34,027 nt of DNA from Oscillatoriaceae cyanobacterium Prado104 (GTDB taxonomy: Bacteria; Cyanobacteriota; Cyanobacteriia; Cyanobacteriales; Microcoleaceae), in assembly GCA_025454405.1 (NCBI GenBank), contig JALOON010000118.1:1-34027 (forward strand), in the 5' to 3' direction. Below are positions 7,682-17,070 of this stretch, one piece after another. Below the pieces are notes generated by a model. That model made no database searches. It had not been told where the DNA came from and worked only from the letters and a program-made list of their open reading frames with translations. Made by a program: the position numbers and the translations under genes. The number at the start of each line of letters is the position of its first letter. Position 1 is the first letter of the stretch.

Positions 7682-10330
7682 ATGTCTTCTTCTTCCCAGC
7701 CCCCTCAATCCCTCAGCGGCAGCCAAATCCGCCAAACATTCCTCGATTTTTATGCCCAGCGGGGACATAAAATTTTGCCCAGCGCTTCATTAGTCCCCGA
7801 AGATCCTACCGTATTGCTGACGATCGCCGGAATGTTACCGTTCAAGCCGATTTTTCTCGGCCAGCGACAAGCCGAATCTCCCCGCGCCACAACATCCCAA
7901 AAGTGCATCCGTACCAACGACATCGAAAACGTCGGCCGTACCGCCAGACACCATACATTTTTTGAAATGTTGGGCAACTTCAGCTTTGGAGATTATTTCA
8001 AAACAGAAGCCATTACTTGGGCTTGGGAACTCGTTACCGAAGTCTTCGGTTTGCCTCCAGAAAGATTGGTGGTTAGCGTCTTCCGAGAAGATGACGAAGC
8101 CTTCGCAATTTGGCGCGACAAAATCGGCATCCCCGCCCACCGCATCCAGCGCATGGGAGAAGCTGACAACTTCTGGAACTCCGGCCCCACCGGCCCCTGC
8201 GGCCCCTGTTCGGAAATTTACTACGATTTCCACCCGGAAAAAGGCGACGATATCGACCTCGAAGATGATACCAGGTTTATCGAACTTTACAACTTGGTAT
8301 TCATGCAGTACAACCAAGATGCAGAAGGCAAATTAACACCGCTGCAAAATCAAAATATTGACACGGGAATGGGACTCGAACGGATGGCGCAAGTCCTCCA
8401 AAAAGTCCCCAACAATTACGAAACAGATTTGATTTTTCCGATTATCCAAACAGCAGCGGAAATTGCCGGAATTGATTATGCCAGTAGCGATGAAAAAACC
8501 AAAGTTTCCCTAAAAGTAATTGGCGACCACGTTCGGGCTGTCGTCCACGCGATCGGCGATGAAATTCGCGCCTCAAATGTCGGACGGGGATACATTTTGC
8601 GCCGCTTGATCCGCCGCGTAGTCCGCCACGGGCGGCTGATAGGAATTGGCGGAGAATTTATAGTTCGGGTAGCAGAAAGCGCGATCGCCCTTTCGGAATC
8701 TGCTTATCCGATCGTCCGCCAGCGGGAAGCACAAATTAAAGCTGAATTGGCTAGAGAAGAATCCCAGTTTCTCAAAACTTTGGAACGGGGAGAAAAACTG
8801 CTGGAAGAAATTATCAACAAGTTGCAGCAAGTAGGCAAAACTCAAATCGCAGGGGAGGATGCTTTTAAGCTTTACGATACTTATGGATTTCCCTTTGAAT
8901 TAACTCAAGAAATTGCTGCAGAACGCGATTTAACTGTGGATGCTGAAGGCTTCGAGTTGGAAATGGAAAAACAGCGCGATCGGGCTCGGGATGCGCACGA
9001 AACTATCGATTTGACGGTGCAAGGTTCCTTAGATAAATTGGCGGAAAACATTCAAGCCACAGAGTTTTTGGGTTACGAGGAATTGGCAAAGTTTGGCACC
9101 GTGGAAGTACTGTTAGTTAATGGCAAATCCGTAGAGGAAGCCGACGCCGGAACCGAAGTGCAGGTTATCCTCGACAAAACGCCGTTTTATGCAGAATCGG
9201 GCGGACAAATTGGCGATCGCGGCTTGATGAACGGCAGCGGATTTGTTGTCACCGTAGAGGACGTGAAAAAAGAATCTGATTTCTTCGTGCACTTCGGTCG
9301 CATTCAATCGGGAACTCTGCGAGTTGGGGATTTAGTAAACGCGCAAGTCGATCGAACTTGCCGCCGCCGCCTGCAAGCAAATCACACGGCAACGCACTTA
9401 TTGCAAGCAGCTTTGAAGCAAATTGTAGATCCTTCGATTTCGCAAGCCGGTTCGTTGGTATCGTTCGATCGACTGCGTTTTGATTTCAATTCTCCGAGGG
9501 CGGTAACGGCGGAGGAGTTGGATAAAATTGAAGAGCAAATTAACACTTGGATTGCCGAAGCCCACGCTGCGGAAGTAGCAGAAATGTCGATCGACCTTGC
9601 TAGAGAAAAAGGGGCGATCGCGATGTTTGGCGAGAAGTACGGCGATGTGGTACGAGTCATCGATTTTCCCGGCGTTTCGATGGAATTGTGCGGCGGAACT
9701 CACGTCAGCAATACAGCAGAAATCGGGCTGTTTAAGATTGTTGCAGAAGCGGGGATAGCTTCAGGAACTCGCCGGATTGAAGCGGTTTCGGGACAAGCTG
9801 TTTTGGATTATTTGAACGTCCGGGATAAGGTGGTTAAGGATTTGGGCGATCGATTTAAAGCGAAACCCGAAGAGTTGCCGAACCGGATTACCAATTTGCA
9901 GAACGAGTTGAAAGATACTCAGAAACAGTTAGCTGCTTTAAAAGCGGAATTGGCTATTGCTAAATCCGACCAATTATTGAGCCTTGCTGAACCTGTTGGC
10001 GAGTCCAAAATTATTGTCGCCCAGTTACCGGAAGTGGATGCCGAAGGTTTGAAAAGTGCGGCAGAAAGATTGCAGCAAAAATTGGGCAATGCTGCGGTAG
10101 TTTTGGCGTCAGTTCCTGAGGTGGATAAGGTAAGTTTGGTAGCAGCTTTTAGTCCAGAAGTCAACAAGAAAGGATTGCAAGCGGGCAAATTTATTGGCCC
10201 AATCGCTCAAATTTGTGGCGGCAAAGGTGGCGGGCGGCCGAATTTGGCGCAAGCGGGCGGGCGCGATGCTAGCAAGTTGAAAGAAGCGCTGGAAATGGCG
10301 CGATCGCAATTGATAGCAGGCTTGAAATAA
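7682..10330 (+). CDS. alaS: Alanine--tRNA ligase
   Basis: This class II synthetase charges tRNA-Ala in the cytoplasm. At 882 residues it is the usual bacterial length and complete. The catalytic domain opens with QIRQTFLDFYAQRGHKILPS and contains the TIAGMLPFKP and RTARHHTFFEMLGNFSFGDY blocks and the GPTGPCGPCSE motif. The editing domain has its zinc ligands in HTATH (H568, H572) and CGGTH (C670, H674). The C-terminal C-Ala domain, which follows a coiled-coil stretch (about 720-760), ends with the glycine-rich GGKGGGRPNLAQAGG motif. The ATG at 7682 follows a T-rich leader with no obvious Shine-Dalgarno sequence, as is common in cyanobacteria. The gene is monocistronic: the next gene is on the other strand beyond 620 non-coding bases. 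Confidence 0.98.
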   Translation: MSSSSQPPQSLSGSQIRQTFLDFYAQRGHKILPSASLVPEDPTVLLTIAGMLPFKPIFLGQRQAESPRATTSQKCIRTNDIENVGRTARHHTFFEMLGNFSFGDYFKTEAITWAWELVTEVFGLPPERLVVSVFREDDEAFAIWRDKIGIPAHRIQRMGEADNFWNSGPTGPCGPCSEIYYDFHPEKGDDIDLEDDTRFIELYNLVFMQYNQDAEGKLTPLQNQNIDTGMGLERMAQVLQKVPNNYETDLIFPIIQTAAEIAGIDYASSDEKTKVSLKVIGDHVRAVVHAIGDEIRASNVGRGYILRRLIRRVVRHGRLIGIGGEFIVRVAESAIALSESAYPIVRQREAQIKAELAREESQFLKTLERGEKLLEEIINKLQQVGKTQIAGEDAFKLYDTYGFPFELTQEIAAERDLTVDAEGFELEMEKQRDRARDAHETIDLTVQGSLDKLAENIQATEFLGYEELAKFGTVEVLLVNGKSVEEADAGTEVQVILDKTPFYAESGGQIGDRGLMNGSGFVVTVEDVKKESDFFVHFGRIQSGTLRVGDLVNAQVDRTCRRRLQANHTATHLLQAALKQIVDPSISQAGSLVSFDRLRFDFNSPRAVTAEELDKIEEQINTWIAEAHAAEVAEMSIDLAREKGAIAMFGEKYGDVVRVIDFPGVSMELCGGTHVSNTAEIGLFKIVAEAGIASGTRRIEAVSGQAVLDYLNVRDKVVKDLGDRFKAKPEELPNRITNLQNELKDTQKQLAALKAELAIAKSDQLLSLAEPVGESKIIVAQLPEVDAEGLKSAAERLQQKLGNAAVVLASVPEVDKVSLVAAFSPEVNKKGLQAGKFIGPIAQICGGKGGGRPNLAQAGGRDASKLKEALEMARSQLIAGLK

Positions 10331-10673
10331 TTGCGGTTAATTGGATGATTTTGCTGTTTGACATTTAGAGCTAGATTTAATAGTTAAACAGCAGTCTCTA
10401 ACTACTTTTGAGTTGGTTGTTGACAGGCCTTGGGCGGAGCGTAGCGGAGGGGAAGTGAAGCAAAAGGATTGTCGTGTCCTGGCAAATATTAGAGCGCCAG
10501 TCCAGTAAAATGATTCTCAACAAAAAATGGTTGTTTGGGCAGTCGATCGAGCAACGAAAAACTGACCCGATCCAATGAGGTGGTTGTGCTGGACTGATAC
10601 TCTAGCAGGCTAGATTCCAGCCAATTTCAGCATATCTAAATAGGGTAGAAATATTCACCAAAATATCTTCAAA
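10331..10673. other. Non-coding stretch after alaS
   Basis: No gene is visible. It holds an 8-bp inverted pair (TGCTGTTT at 10352-10359, AAACAGCA at 10386-10393) without a T-tract, and another (CAGTCCAG at 10498-10505, CTGGACTG at 10589-10596) that could form a long-looped hairpin. Neither is a convincing terminator. Confidence 0.4.
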
Positions 10674-10841
10674 TACGTAGGGCTTGCTGAATAAGTCTTT
10701 TGGTGAGGGGGGCATTGGGCATAGGGCATAGGGCATAGGGCATAGGGCATAGTTTTTCTCCGTTTCGAGTCGGGAATTAGACACACCACACAAAGGAAAC
10801 AGTGCGATGGTTTTGGAGTTTTATTCAGCAAGCCCTACGTA
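10674..10841. mobile_element. MITE-like element with perfect 21-bp terminal inverted repeats
   Basis: TACGTAGGGCTTGCTGAATAA at 10674-10694 is matched without error, inverted, at 10821-10841, enclosing 126 bases with no coding capacity. The outer TACGTA is itself palindromic and may be a target duplication, in which case the terminal repeat is GGGCTTGCTGAATAA. The size (168 bp) and structure fit a non-autonomous DNA transposon moved by a DDE transposase encoded elsewhere. The core includes a six-copy heptamer run at 10710-10751. Confidence 0.8.
10710..10751. repeat. Six tandem heptamers GGGCATA
   Basis: Six back-to-back copies of GGGCATA occur, the first with one substitution (GGGCATT). This is the short tandemly repeated heptamer type common in filamentous cyanobacteria. 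It lies inside the MITE-like element. Confidence 0.9.
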
Positions 10842-10951
10842 GTGAAATTTGTGCGATAATCTTTGCTCCTCTTCGCTTTCCGAGTCAATATCGGGAACCC
10901 TAAATAATGACAAATGACTAGTGACAACAGTCAACAGTCAAATGTCAACTA

Positions 10952-13900
10952 TCAACGATCGACTATCAACTGTTTGTTATAATCCTCCAACAGCCACGGA
11001 GGCAAACAAGAATTTGCATCCTGTACTTGCAATTGTCCGGCGCGACAGTACAGCCTTGCTGCTAACAAATGATTTGTTGCTTTTGGCGTTCCAAAACCTT
11101 TACTTAATTGCGAAATTAAGGAATTTAAAAAAGTTCGATCGACCTCATTCAAAGGTTCGTTAATAAACCCGCTATCGAGCAGCGTTTTGTAACCTTTACC
11201 GAAATCGCTACAGTACAACATTTCTAACTGTTCCTCCGTAACACTCAACCACAAATCGGCAATTTGCTTGCGAATTTGCCGCAAATCTGCTATTGCTTTT
11301 TCTGCTGTCGGATCGCTTGTATAAAGATTCATAGCTGCACTTAATTGATTCAGAAACTGCGGCAAATAATTTTCTTTGACTGTTGGTTCCGCACCACCAA
11401 ATGCGCTCTCAAACACCTTTTCGTAATCCTCAATCAGCCACTGCGGCAAGCGCGTGCGGGCGTCGGTAACTCGCATTTTTCCCGGCACTAAATACATCAT
11501 TGCACCCAACAAACCGTTGATAGCTTTGGGATGTACTAACCCTTTGCTAAGTTCAGTTAATTGCTGCAAAAACTGTTCTTCGGTTTCCGTTAGTTTTTCA
11601 GCTTGCAAGCCGCTGCTAATTAATGCTTGATATGCTTGGCGAAGTTCCCCGCTGTAAGTATTCTCTAGCTTTTCGGGGGGAACTGCCAGCAAAAAATCAG
11701 CCAGTTGTTTTCTGAGTTGCCGGAGTTCTAAAATCACGGAACCGTCAGAGGGATCGATGCGGTAAAGATTCGCGCATCCTAACAGTTGATTGACAAATTG
11801 CGGGGATTGAATGTATTCTGCTAGCAAGTCCGAACTCGATGCGGAATTGACGGCATTTTCTGGCTCAAAAACTCGTTCGTAATCGTCGATTAACCAGTGG
11901 GGTAAGCGGTTGCGAGCTTCGGGAATTCGCATGGTTCCCGGTGGGAAATACAGCATCGCGCCCAGCAGGGCATTGATAGCTTGGGGGTGTACCAATCCTT
12001 TACTAATTTGCGTTAACTGCTGCAAAAATATTTGTTCTTCTTCCATTAGCGGTTGCGTTTGGAATTCGGAAATCAGCAGGGTTTGATAGATTTTTCCGGG
12101 GTCGCTATTGTAAGAGTTTTCGAGATTTTCCACCGGAACTTTCAGCCAGAAATCGGCGATTTGTTTGCGGAGTTGGCGCAATTCCGATATTGCAGATGTA
12201 TTGGATGAATTTCTGTTGTAAAGTTTGAGGGCATTTGAGAGAGTATTTAACAAGTCGAGATGCGGTTCGGGACGGCTTTCTTGAAAAGTGCGCGATGCTT
12301 GTTGGTGGCTGTTTTGCCATTTTTGAAACAATTCTTGAAATAATTTGCCGATCGCCCCTGCGTATGCAAAACTATCAAAACAGCGCGGATTGTCCTGCAT
12401 TTTTTGCTGGATTTCCTGCCGTTTTTGCTGCCGCAGTTGGGGATTGGTGGCGAGGGAAACTGCTAGCTGAATGTAAGATGTTTCATCTTTTGCAATTAAA
12501 TCGGTAATTCCCAATTCTCGCAACATCGCCGCCCCTTGTCGGAAGCGCAAAGCATTTCCTTCTACAACTACTGTCGGCAATCCTACTTGCAAGGGATCGA
12601 TTAATGATGTTGCGCCGGCGTAGGGATAGGAATCGAGATAAACATCTCCTAGCTGCAAAAATTCCTTGACATCCGCGCGACTGGGCAGTTGTTTGACGAA
12701 GCACAAACGGTTGCTATTCACGCCGTGTTTGGCGCAAACAGCGTTAAAGTTGTTGACAAAAGGTGCGGTAGGATAATTGCGAGTCCAGGCGGGGCCGAAG
12801 GGATACAAAATTAAGACTGAACCTGGTACGGTGGCTAAAATCTTCACCCAAGTTTCTCTCAATTCCGGCAGGATTTTGTAGAAGTTGGCACCGGAAATAA
12901 ATACAGTGGTTTTGCCGTCAAGTCCCAAACTTTCGCGAGTAGGTTTAACTAAAGCAACTTCCGATTCTGTTGCGTAATTGAAACAAAAACCGCTGCCTTC
13001 TAGAATGGCTAATTGTTCTCGATACTGTTCTTGATAGCTGGCATCCGGTACTGCAAAACTTCCAGCTATGTAGTAATCCATGTGCCTGCTGCCCGTGGTA
13101 GTTGGCGAACAGAAAGATGTCGTTTGAATGCGTGCCAAACGGTGCATTGCGAGGGCGGTAGTCGGTTTGTTTACTGCTGTTAAATTGGTGCCGAAAAACA
13201 GGATATCCAAATCATCGGCGCGGATTGTTTGAACTTGGGCAGCAAATTCTTTCGGCAGCGTAACTAATTTGTCAGCGCGGCTTTGACAGTATTGTTCGAG
13301 TTGGTGTCCGCTAGTGTTGAGGGCGTAGAGAAATATCTCGAATTCGTTGCGGTTTAAATGCTCGAAAACCGGAATTGTAGCGAATGTTTCGGTTTGCGGC
13401 ATGAAATGGTCGTTGATGATTCCCAAGCGAATTTTTGTCCGCGATTCGGATCTGGCGGGGAATATACAGTCGATCGAACTGCCGCGATTTTTGAGAGCAA
13501 CTTCGAGAATTTCGGCGCGTTTGATATAAATGTCGCGCAGGTTTGCCGTTGTAAAATACAGCGGGATAAAGTTAGCAACCTGCGAGAAAAACAAGGCGAT
13601 ATTTTGCCAAAGCTGCGAATCTGCCTGGTTAAAAATATTTCTGTGTACGTAATCTACCCAACCCTGCATGAATTGATAGTAATTATCTGCTTCTCCCGCT
13701 GTTTGAAACAAGTTCGGACTGGCAAACATGAATTTGAGATATTCGTTAGCAAACCAGTTAGGCAGGGCGGCGCGATCGTACTTAATTGGCATTTTGTCTG
13801 CCCTGCAGTACAGCATGGCAGCCACCAAATAATTGATAGCTTTGGAGTCATTAAAACCTTTCGCTATATTAGCTAATAATTCGCTAACAAAAGCCTGTTC

Positions 13901-15235
13901 TTGTGCGGTTAAAGGTTCATCTTTAATGTTGCTTTCCAGCAGCGCTTGATGCAATTTGCCCGCGTCACCTGCATAGTTGCTGGCAAGTTGTTCGGCAGTT
14001 AAAGTCAGCCAAGTTTCCGCAATTTGTTTTCTGACTTCGCGGGCATTTGCCAGCGCAGTTGCATCGGCAGAATTTTTGACATACTGTTCGACAATTACCG
14101 AGAAAGTATTCAAATTATGATGCACGACTTGCGGTACTTCTGGTGGGGATGCAGGCGAATTGCCGCCAGCTTTTATTAAAGCAGCACTAACTGTTTTTGC
14201 CATTTTCGACCAAGAAAATTTGCGCGATTGTCCGAGTCCCGCAGCAATTAACGAATTGCGAACATCTGGTTTTTGCACGTCAAGCAAGGCATTTACCAAG
14301 GATTTAACATTGTTATCTTTTACGTACAGCGCCGCTTCGCCTGCCACTTCTGGAATCGAACTGTTAGGAGTAGCAATTACCGGACAACCGCAGGCCATTG
14401 CTTCCAAGATTGGCAGTCCGAAACCTTCATATTTCGAGGTAACAATTAGCGCGATCGCGCCTGAATAAGCTGCTTTTAATTCGGCATCTTCTAAATCCAA
14501 TAAGTGAACTTTAATTCCCGCAGCATGCGGTTGCAAATTAGCTTCCAGTGCGGGTTGACCGCCAGTGCAAACTACATCAAAGGCGTGTTTTGTACTCAGT
14601 TTTGCTAAAGCATGAAAGAAGAAAATACTGTTTTTGTAACCGTTAAATCCCGTTCGATCGCCCACTATTAAGAAATAAGGTTTTTCAATCTTTCTCGCAT
14701 TTTTAAATGCTGCAATTTCCGGCAAGCTAGCAGGAGAAAACTCGTTGGGAACGCCGCATCTAGCAATCGCGATCGAATCTAGAGATATTTGCGGGAAAAA
14801 CTTGACTAAATCCTTGGCTGTATTTTGAGAAATCGCAATGTAGGATGATGCTTTGTCGATCGCCCAGTGTTTTTCTTTCCACATTGGATTGCTGAGATTG
14901 CCGCCCGTAACTTCAGGAATCATGTCGTAAGCAACAAATACCGAGGGCGTGGCAACGGGAGTCGTGTAGTAAGTGGAAACAAATAGATCGGCATTTTCGC
15001 GATCGCACAATTGCTGCAACATTTGGCGATCGGCATCTGTGTTATGATAATCGTAAACAGGCACCGACTCGTACCGAATGCCGGGAATTTTCGGTAATGT
15101 ATTGGCGCGATCGAGCATTACTAGATTGTTAGCAAAACCATCTTTCACCCATTCTGCCATCAACGACTGCCAAACGCGAGCGATGCCGCTTCTCTGCTTA
15201 GTTTGAAAAAAAATACCGTCAATAACTATTTTCAT
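10952..15235 (-). CDS. GT4 glycosyltransferase / O-GlcNAc transferase-like fusion with four helical modules (1427 aa)
   Basis: Residues 1-355 form a GT4 (GT-B) glycosyltransferase with the E-x7-E motif EGFGLPILE (E270, E278). Residues about 595-975 are an OGT/SPINDLY C-terminal (GT41-like) domain: ATIPVFEHLNRNEFEIFLYA, SGANFYKILPE (K787 aligned by eye with the UDP-contacting Lys of OGT) and LDSYPYAGATSLIDPLQVGL. Four copies of a module of about 130 residues surround it: 375-505 before OGT, and 993-1125, 1146-1277 and 1291-1423 after. Their shared signature is LRxxRKQIADxWL, then SKGxxxPKAINxLLxAMLY, then LPxWLxxDY. In ordinary OGTs TPR repeats hold the protein substrate; here these modules may play that part (inference). 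It is the last gene of the minus-strand glycosylation block. The start at 15235 gives MKIVIDGIFF, a normal GT4 first strand. No membrane segment or signal peptide is present. Confidence 0.88.
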   Translation of the reverse strand: MKIVIDGIFFQTKQRSGIARVWQSLMAEWVKDGFANNLVMLDRANTLPKIPGIRYESVPVYDYHNTDADRQMLQQLCDRENADLFVSTYYTTPVATPSVFVAYDMIPEVTGGNLSNPMWKEKHWAIDKASSYIAISQNTAKDLVKFFPQISLDSIAIARCGVPNEFSPASLPEIAAFKNARKIEKPYFLIVGDRTGFNGYKNSIFFFHALAKLSTKHAFDVVCTGGQPALEANLQPHAAGIKVHLLDLEDAELKAAYSGAIALIVTSKYEGFGLPILEAMACGCPVIATPNSSIPEVAGEAALYVKDNNVKSLVNALLDVQKPDVRNSLIAAGLGQSRKFSWSKMAKTVSAALIKAGGNSPASPPEVPQVVHHNLNTFSVIVEQYVKNSADATALANAREVRKQIAETWLTLTAEQLASNYAGDAGKLHQALLESNIKDEPLTAQEQAFVSELLANIAKGFNDSKAINYLVAAMLYCRADKMPIKYDRAALPNWFANEYLKFMFASPNLFQTAGEADNYYQFMQGWVDYVHRNIFNQADSQLWQNIALFFSQVANFIPLYFTTANLRDIYIKRAEILEVALKNRGSSIDCIFPARSESRTKIRLGIINDHFMPQTETFATIPVFEHLNRNEFEIFLYALNTSGHQLEQYCQSRADKLVTLPKEFAAQVQTIRADDLDILFFGTNLTAVNKPTTALAMHRLARIQTTSFCSPTTTGSRHMDYYIAGSFAVPDASYQEQYREQLAILEGSGFCFNYATESEVALVKPTRESLGLDGKTTVFISGANFYKILPELRETWVKILATVPGSVLILYPFGPAWTRNYPTAPFVNNFNAVCAKHGVNSNRLCFVKQLPSRADVKEFLQLGDVYLDSYPYAGATSLIDPLQVGLPTVVVEGNALRFRQGAAMLRELGITDLIAKDETSYIQLAVSLATNPQLRQQKRQEIQQKMQDNPRCFDSFAYAGAIGKLFQELFQKWQNSHQQASRTFQESRPEPHLDLLNTLSNALKLYNRNSSNTSAISELRQLRKQIADFWLKVPVENLENSYNSDPGKIYQTLLISEFQTQPLMEEEQIFLQQLTQISKGLVHPQAINALLGAMLYFPPGTMRIPEARNRLPHWLIDDYERVFEPENAVNSASSSDLLAEYIQSPQFVNQLLGCANLYRIDPSDGSVILELRQLRKQLADFLLAVPPEKLENTYSGELRQAYQALISSGLQAEKLTETEEQFLQQLTELSKGLVHPKAINGLLGAMMYLVPGKMRVTDARTRLPQWLIEDYEKVFESAFGGAEPTVKENYLPQFLNQLSAAMNLYTSDPTAEKAIADLRQIRKQIADLWLSVTEEQLEMLYCSDFGKGYKTLLDSGFINEPLNEVDRTFLNSLISQLSKGFGTPKATNHLLAARLYCRAGQLQVQDANSCLPPWLLEDYNKQLIVDR

Positions 15236-15394
15236 GATTCTTGATTTTTCGTAAATTTATTGTGACTTACTCTCTTTCCACCCGAAGAATTTGTATTGAA
15301 TGAACCGCGAAGACGCGAAGGACGCGAAGAGAAGAAGAAGAAGAAGAAAGAATTACATAGTTTTCTAGCGGGAAGAGAGTAGATTAAGTCTGAT
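15236..15394. other. Short gap with GAA microsatellite
   Basis: A (GAA)n run lies near 15331-15350. TAGCGGGAAG at 15366-15375 is a decamer shared with 4814 and 33453. Otherwise nothing is recognisable. Confidence 0.5.
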
Positions 15395-15610
15395 GATTAA
15401 CCAGAATTCTCGATCCCCCTAAATCCCCCTTAAAAAGGGGGACTTTAAGAACTTCCGGTTCCCCCCTTCTTAAGGGGGCTAGGGAGGATCGAGAGCTTAT
15501 AGTCCCCTCGATTAACCAGAAGTTTCGATCCCCCTAAATCCCCCTTAAAAAGGGGGACTTTGAACACTTCCGGTCCCCCCCTTCTTAAGGGGGGCTAGGG
15601 GGGATCTCCT
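15395..15610. repeat. Two tandem copies of a ~115-bp palindromic repeat
   Basis: GATTAACCAG begins at 15395 and again at 15510, a period of 115. Each copy runs CGATCCCCCTAAATCCCCCTT, AAAAAGGGGGACTTT, a short centre (ACTTCCGGT), then CCCCCCTTCTTAAGGGGG and CTAGGGNGGATC, so each is a large imperfect palindrome. It is the same family as 6938-7101, sits between two glycosyltransferase genes and ends about 20 bases from the stop of the GT4 gene. Confidence 0.85.
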
Positions 15611-15626
15611 CCGAGTAAGCTCCATT

Positions 15627-16955
15627 TTATGCCAAAGCAGTCCGATAAGCAGCAATAGTTTCCCGCGCGCATCTTTCCCAACTAAAAAGTTTAGCTTGTT
15701 CCAACGATTTTAACGACATTTTTTCTCGCAATAACGGTCGATTATAGATTTCCAGCATCCTCTGGCAAAGTCCGTCCGCATCTTTTGGATCGAGCATAAT
15801 TCCAGCATCTCCTATTACTTCTGGCAGCGAAGATGTATTGGACGCGATCGTCGGCACCCCGCACTGCATGGCTTCCAAAGGCGGCAAACCAAAACCTTCG
15901 TAAAAAGATGGATAAACGAAAGTTAAAGCGCCGCTGTAAAGTGCCGCTAAATCGGATTCCGGCACGTATCCAGTAAAAATTATCCGCTCTTTCAGCCAAC
16001 TTTTTTGAGAAACTTCCTCCATAATTTTGTCGTACTTCCATCCCGGAGTACCCACTAACACCAGATACAAATCTTTGATGTTTTGTTCCTGAATCAGTTT
16101 AGCAAAACAGCGAATTACATGGTCAATATTTTTCCGAGGTTCCAGCGTCCCCAAACTCAAAATATAGCCAGCATCGCGAATGCCGTATTTGCTGCGAGTT
16201 GTGGCGATTTTTTCTGCATCGGTGCAAGGATAAAATATACTAGGTTCCGCAGCTAAGTGCGTGACAAAAACTCGGGAAGGGTCAAGATTTAGATAGTTGC
16301 ACAAGTCATTTTTCGTTGAATGCGAGATGCAAATTACCCAGTCTTTTTGAGAAATGCTGGCCAAAGTTTTTTTGTAAAGTAAAGGAATTTGTTCGCTCAG
16401 TAAAAATTGCGGGTACAATACAGGAATTAAATCGTAGATGGTCAAAAATTTCTGAACTCTATTCGATTGCTGTGCGACAGCGGGAATTTCATCGTAGGGC
16501 GAGTGAAAAATATCAGCAGCTTCTAAATTATCGGAGTTTACAGGAATGGCATAACCTCCAGCAATTTTTAAAACATTTTCTAGATTGTTTTTCAAATGCT
16601 CGAAAACAGATTTATCTGCAATTGCACTGCCAGCCTCATTAGCTTGCATTTGCAGTTCTAGCATATTGTAAGTCTCCATCAGGCGTTTGTAAAAACTCCC
16701 GATCGAACTTGAATGCAGCAGCGGAATTCCCGATAATTTCGCGTTGGTTTCCAAATAATCCAAACTGGCATCCAACAAATGCAGGTACTGGCTGACGCAA
16801 AATAACAAATCGCATTCTTTCGAGATTGCCAAATTCTCCGCAATACTTTCAACTACTCGAAAAATTCCCGTTCGCGCGCGCTTGTGCAAATGTCCCTGTC
16901 CGAGAACAGAGATATCGTAAATTACCTTAATTTGATGTTCGTTGGCAATTAACAT
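15627..16955 (-). CDS. GT4-family glycosyltransferase (442 aa)
   Basis: This is a cytoplasmic or membrane-associated GT-B enzyme transferring a sugar from a nucleotide donor; the sugar cannot be told from sequence. The N-terminal half starts IKVIYDISVLGQGHLHKRAR, with the acceptor-side motif RTGIFRVVE. The donor half has LGTLEPRKNIDHVIRCFAKL (about 268-287), VYPSFYEGFGLPPLEAMQCG with E353 and E361 of the E-x7-E motif, and SSLPEVIGDAG. It is collinear over its whole length with the C-terminal 435 residues of the 977-residue protein upstream (shared IFYDISVLG/IYDISVLG, LEPRKNI, LDPKDADGLC), so the two arose by duplication. It is the middle gene of the minus-strand block, separated from both neighbours by 300-400 bases of repeats, so co-transcription is uncertain. 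No Shine-Dalgarno sequence is evident at 16955. Confidence 0.92.
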   Translation of the reverse strand: MLIANEHQIKVIYDISVLGQGHLHKRARTGIFRVVESIAENLAISKECDLLFCVSQYLHLLDASLDYLETNAKLSGIPLLHSSSIGSFYKRLMETYNMLELQMQANEAGSAIADKSVFEHLKNNLENVLKIAGGYAIPVNSDNLEAADIFHSPYDEIPAVAQQSNRVQKFLTIYDLIPVLYPQFLLSEQIPLLYKKTLASISQKDWVICISHSTKNDLCNYLNLDPSRVFVTHLAAEPSIFYPCTDAEKIATTRSKYGIRDAGYILSLGTLEPRKNIDHVIRCFAKLIQEQNIKDLYLVLVGTPGWKYDKIMEEVSQKSWLKERIIFTGYVPESDLAALYSGALTFVYPSFYEGFGLPPLEAMQCGVPTIASNTSSLPEVIGDAGIMLDPKDADGLCQRMLEIYNRPLLREKMSLKSLEQAKLFSWERCARETIAAYRTALA

Positions 16956-16984
16956 AAGCTGACAGTTGATAGTTGACAGTTCCC

Positions 16985-17016
16985 AATCTAAAATCTAAAA
17001 TCTAAAATCTAAAATC
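16985..17016. repeat. Four tandem heptamers AATCTAA
   Basis: AATCTAA is repeated four times plus a partial copy (16985-17016), a classic cyanobacterial short tandem heptamer repeat. A shorter version of the same word occurs at about 20195-20215, upstream of the next gene. Confidence 0.9.
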
Positions 17017-17070
17017 CCTCTCCCCATCCCCCATCTCCCCATCAAGCACCTGCTACCTTCAACTTCTGCA

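Noticed and set aside
10352..10393. Terminator of alaS
   Set aside because: There is an 8-bp stem but a 26-base loop and no T-tract.
10602..10793. 63-codon minus-strand frame
   Set aside because: It lies across the MITE-like element and translates the GGGCATA heptamers as a CPMPYAL repeat.
13358..13876. 172-codon plus-strand frame inside the GT4-OGT gene
   Set aside because: It is a shadow of a gene with strong domain evidence on the other strand.
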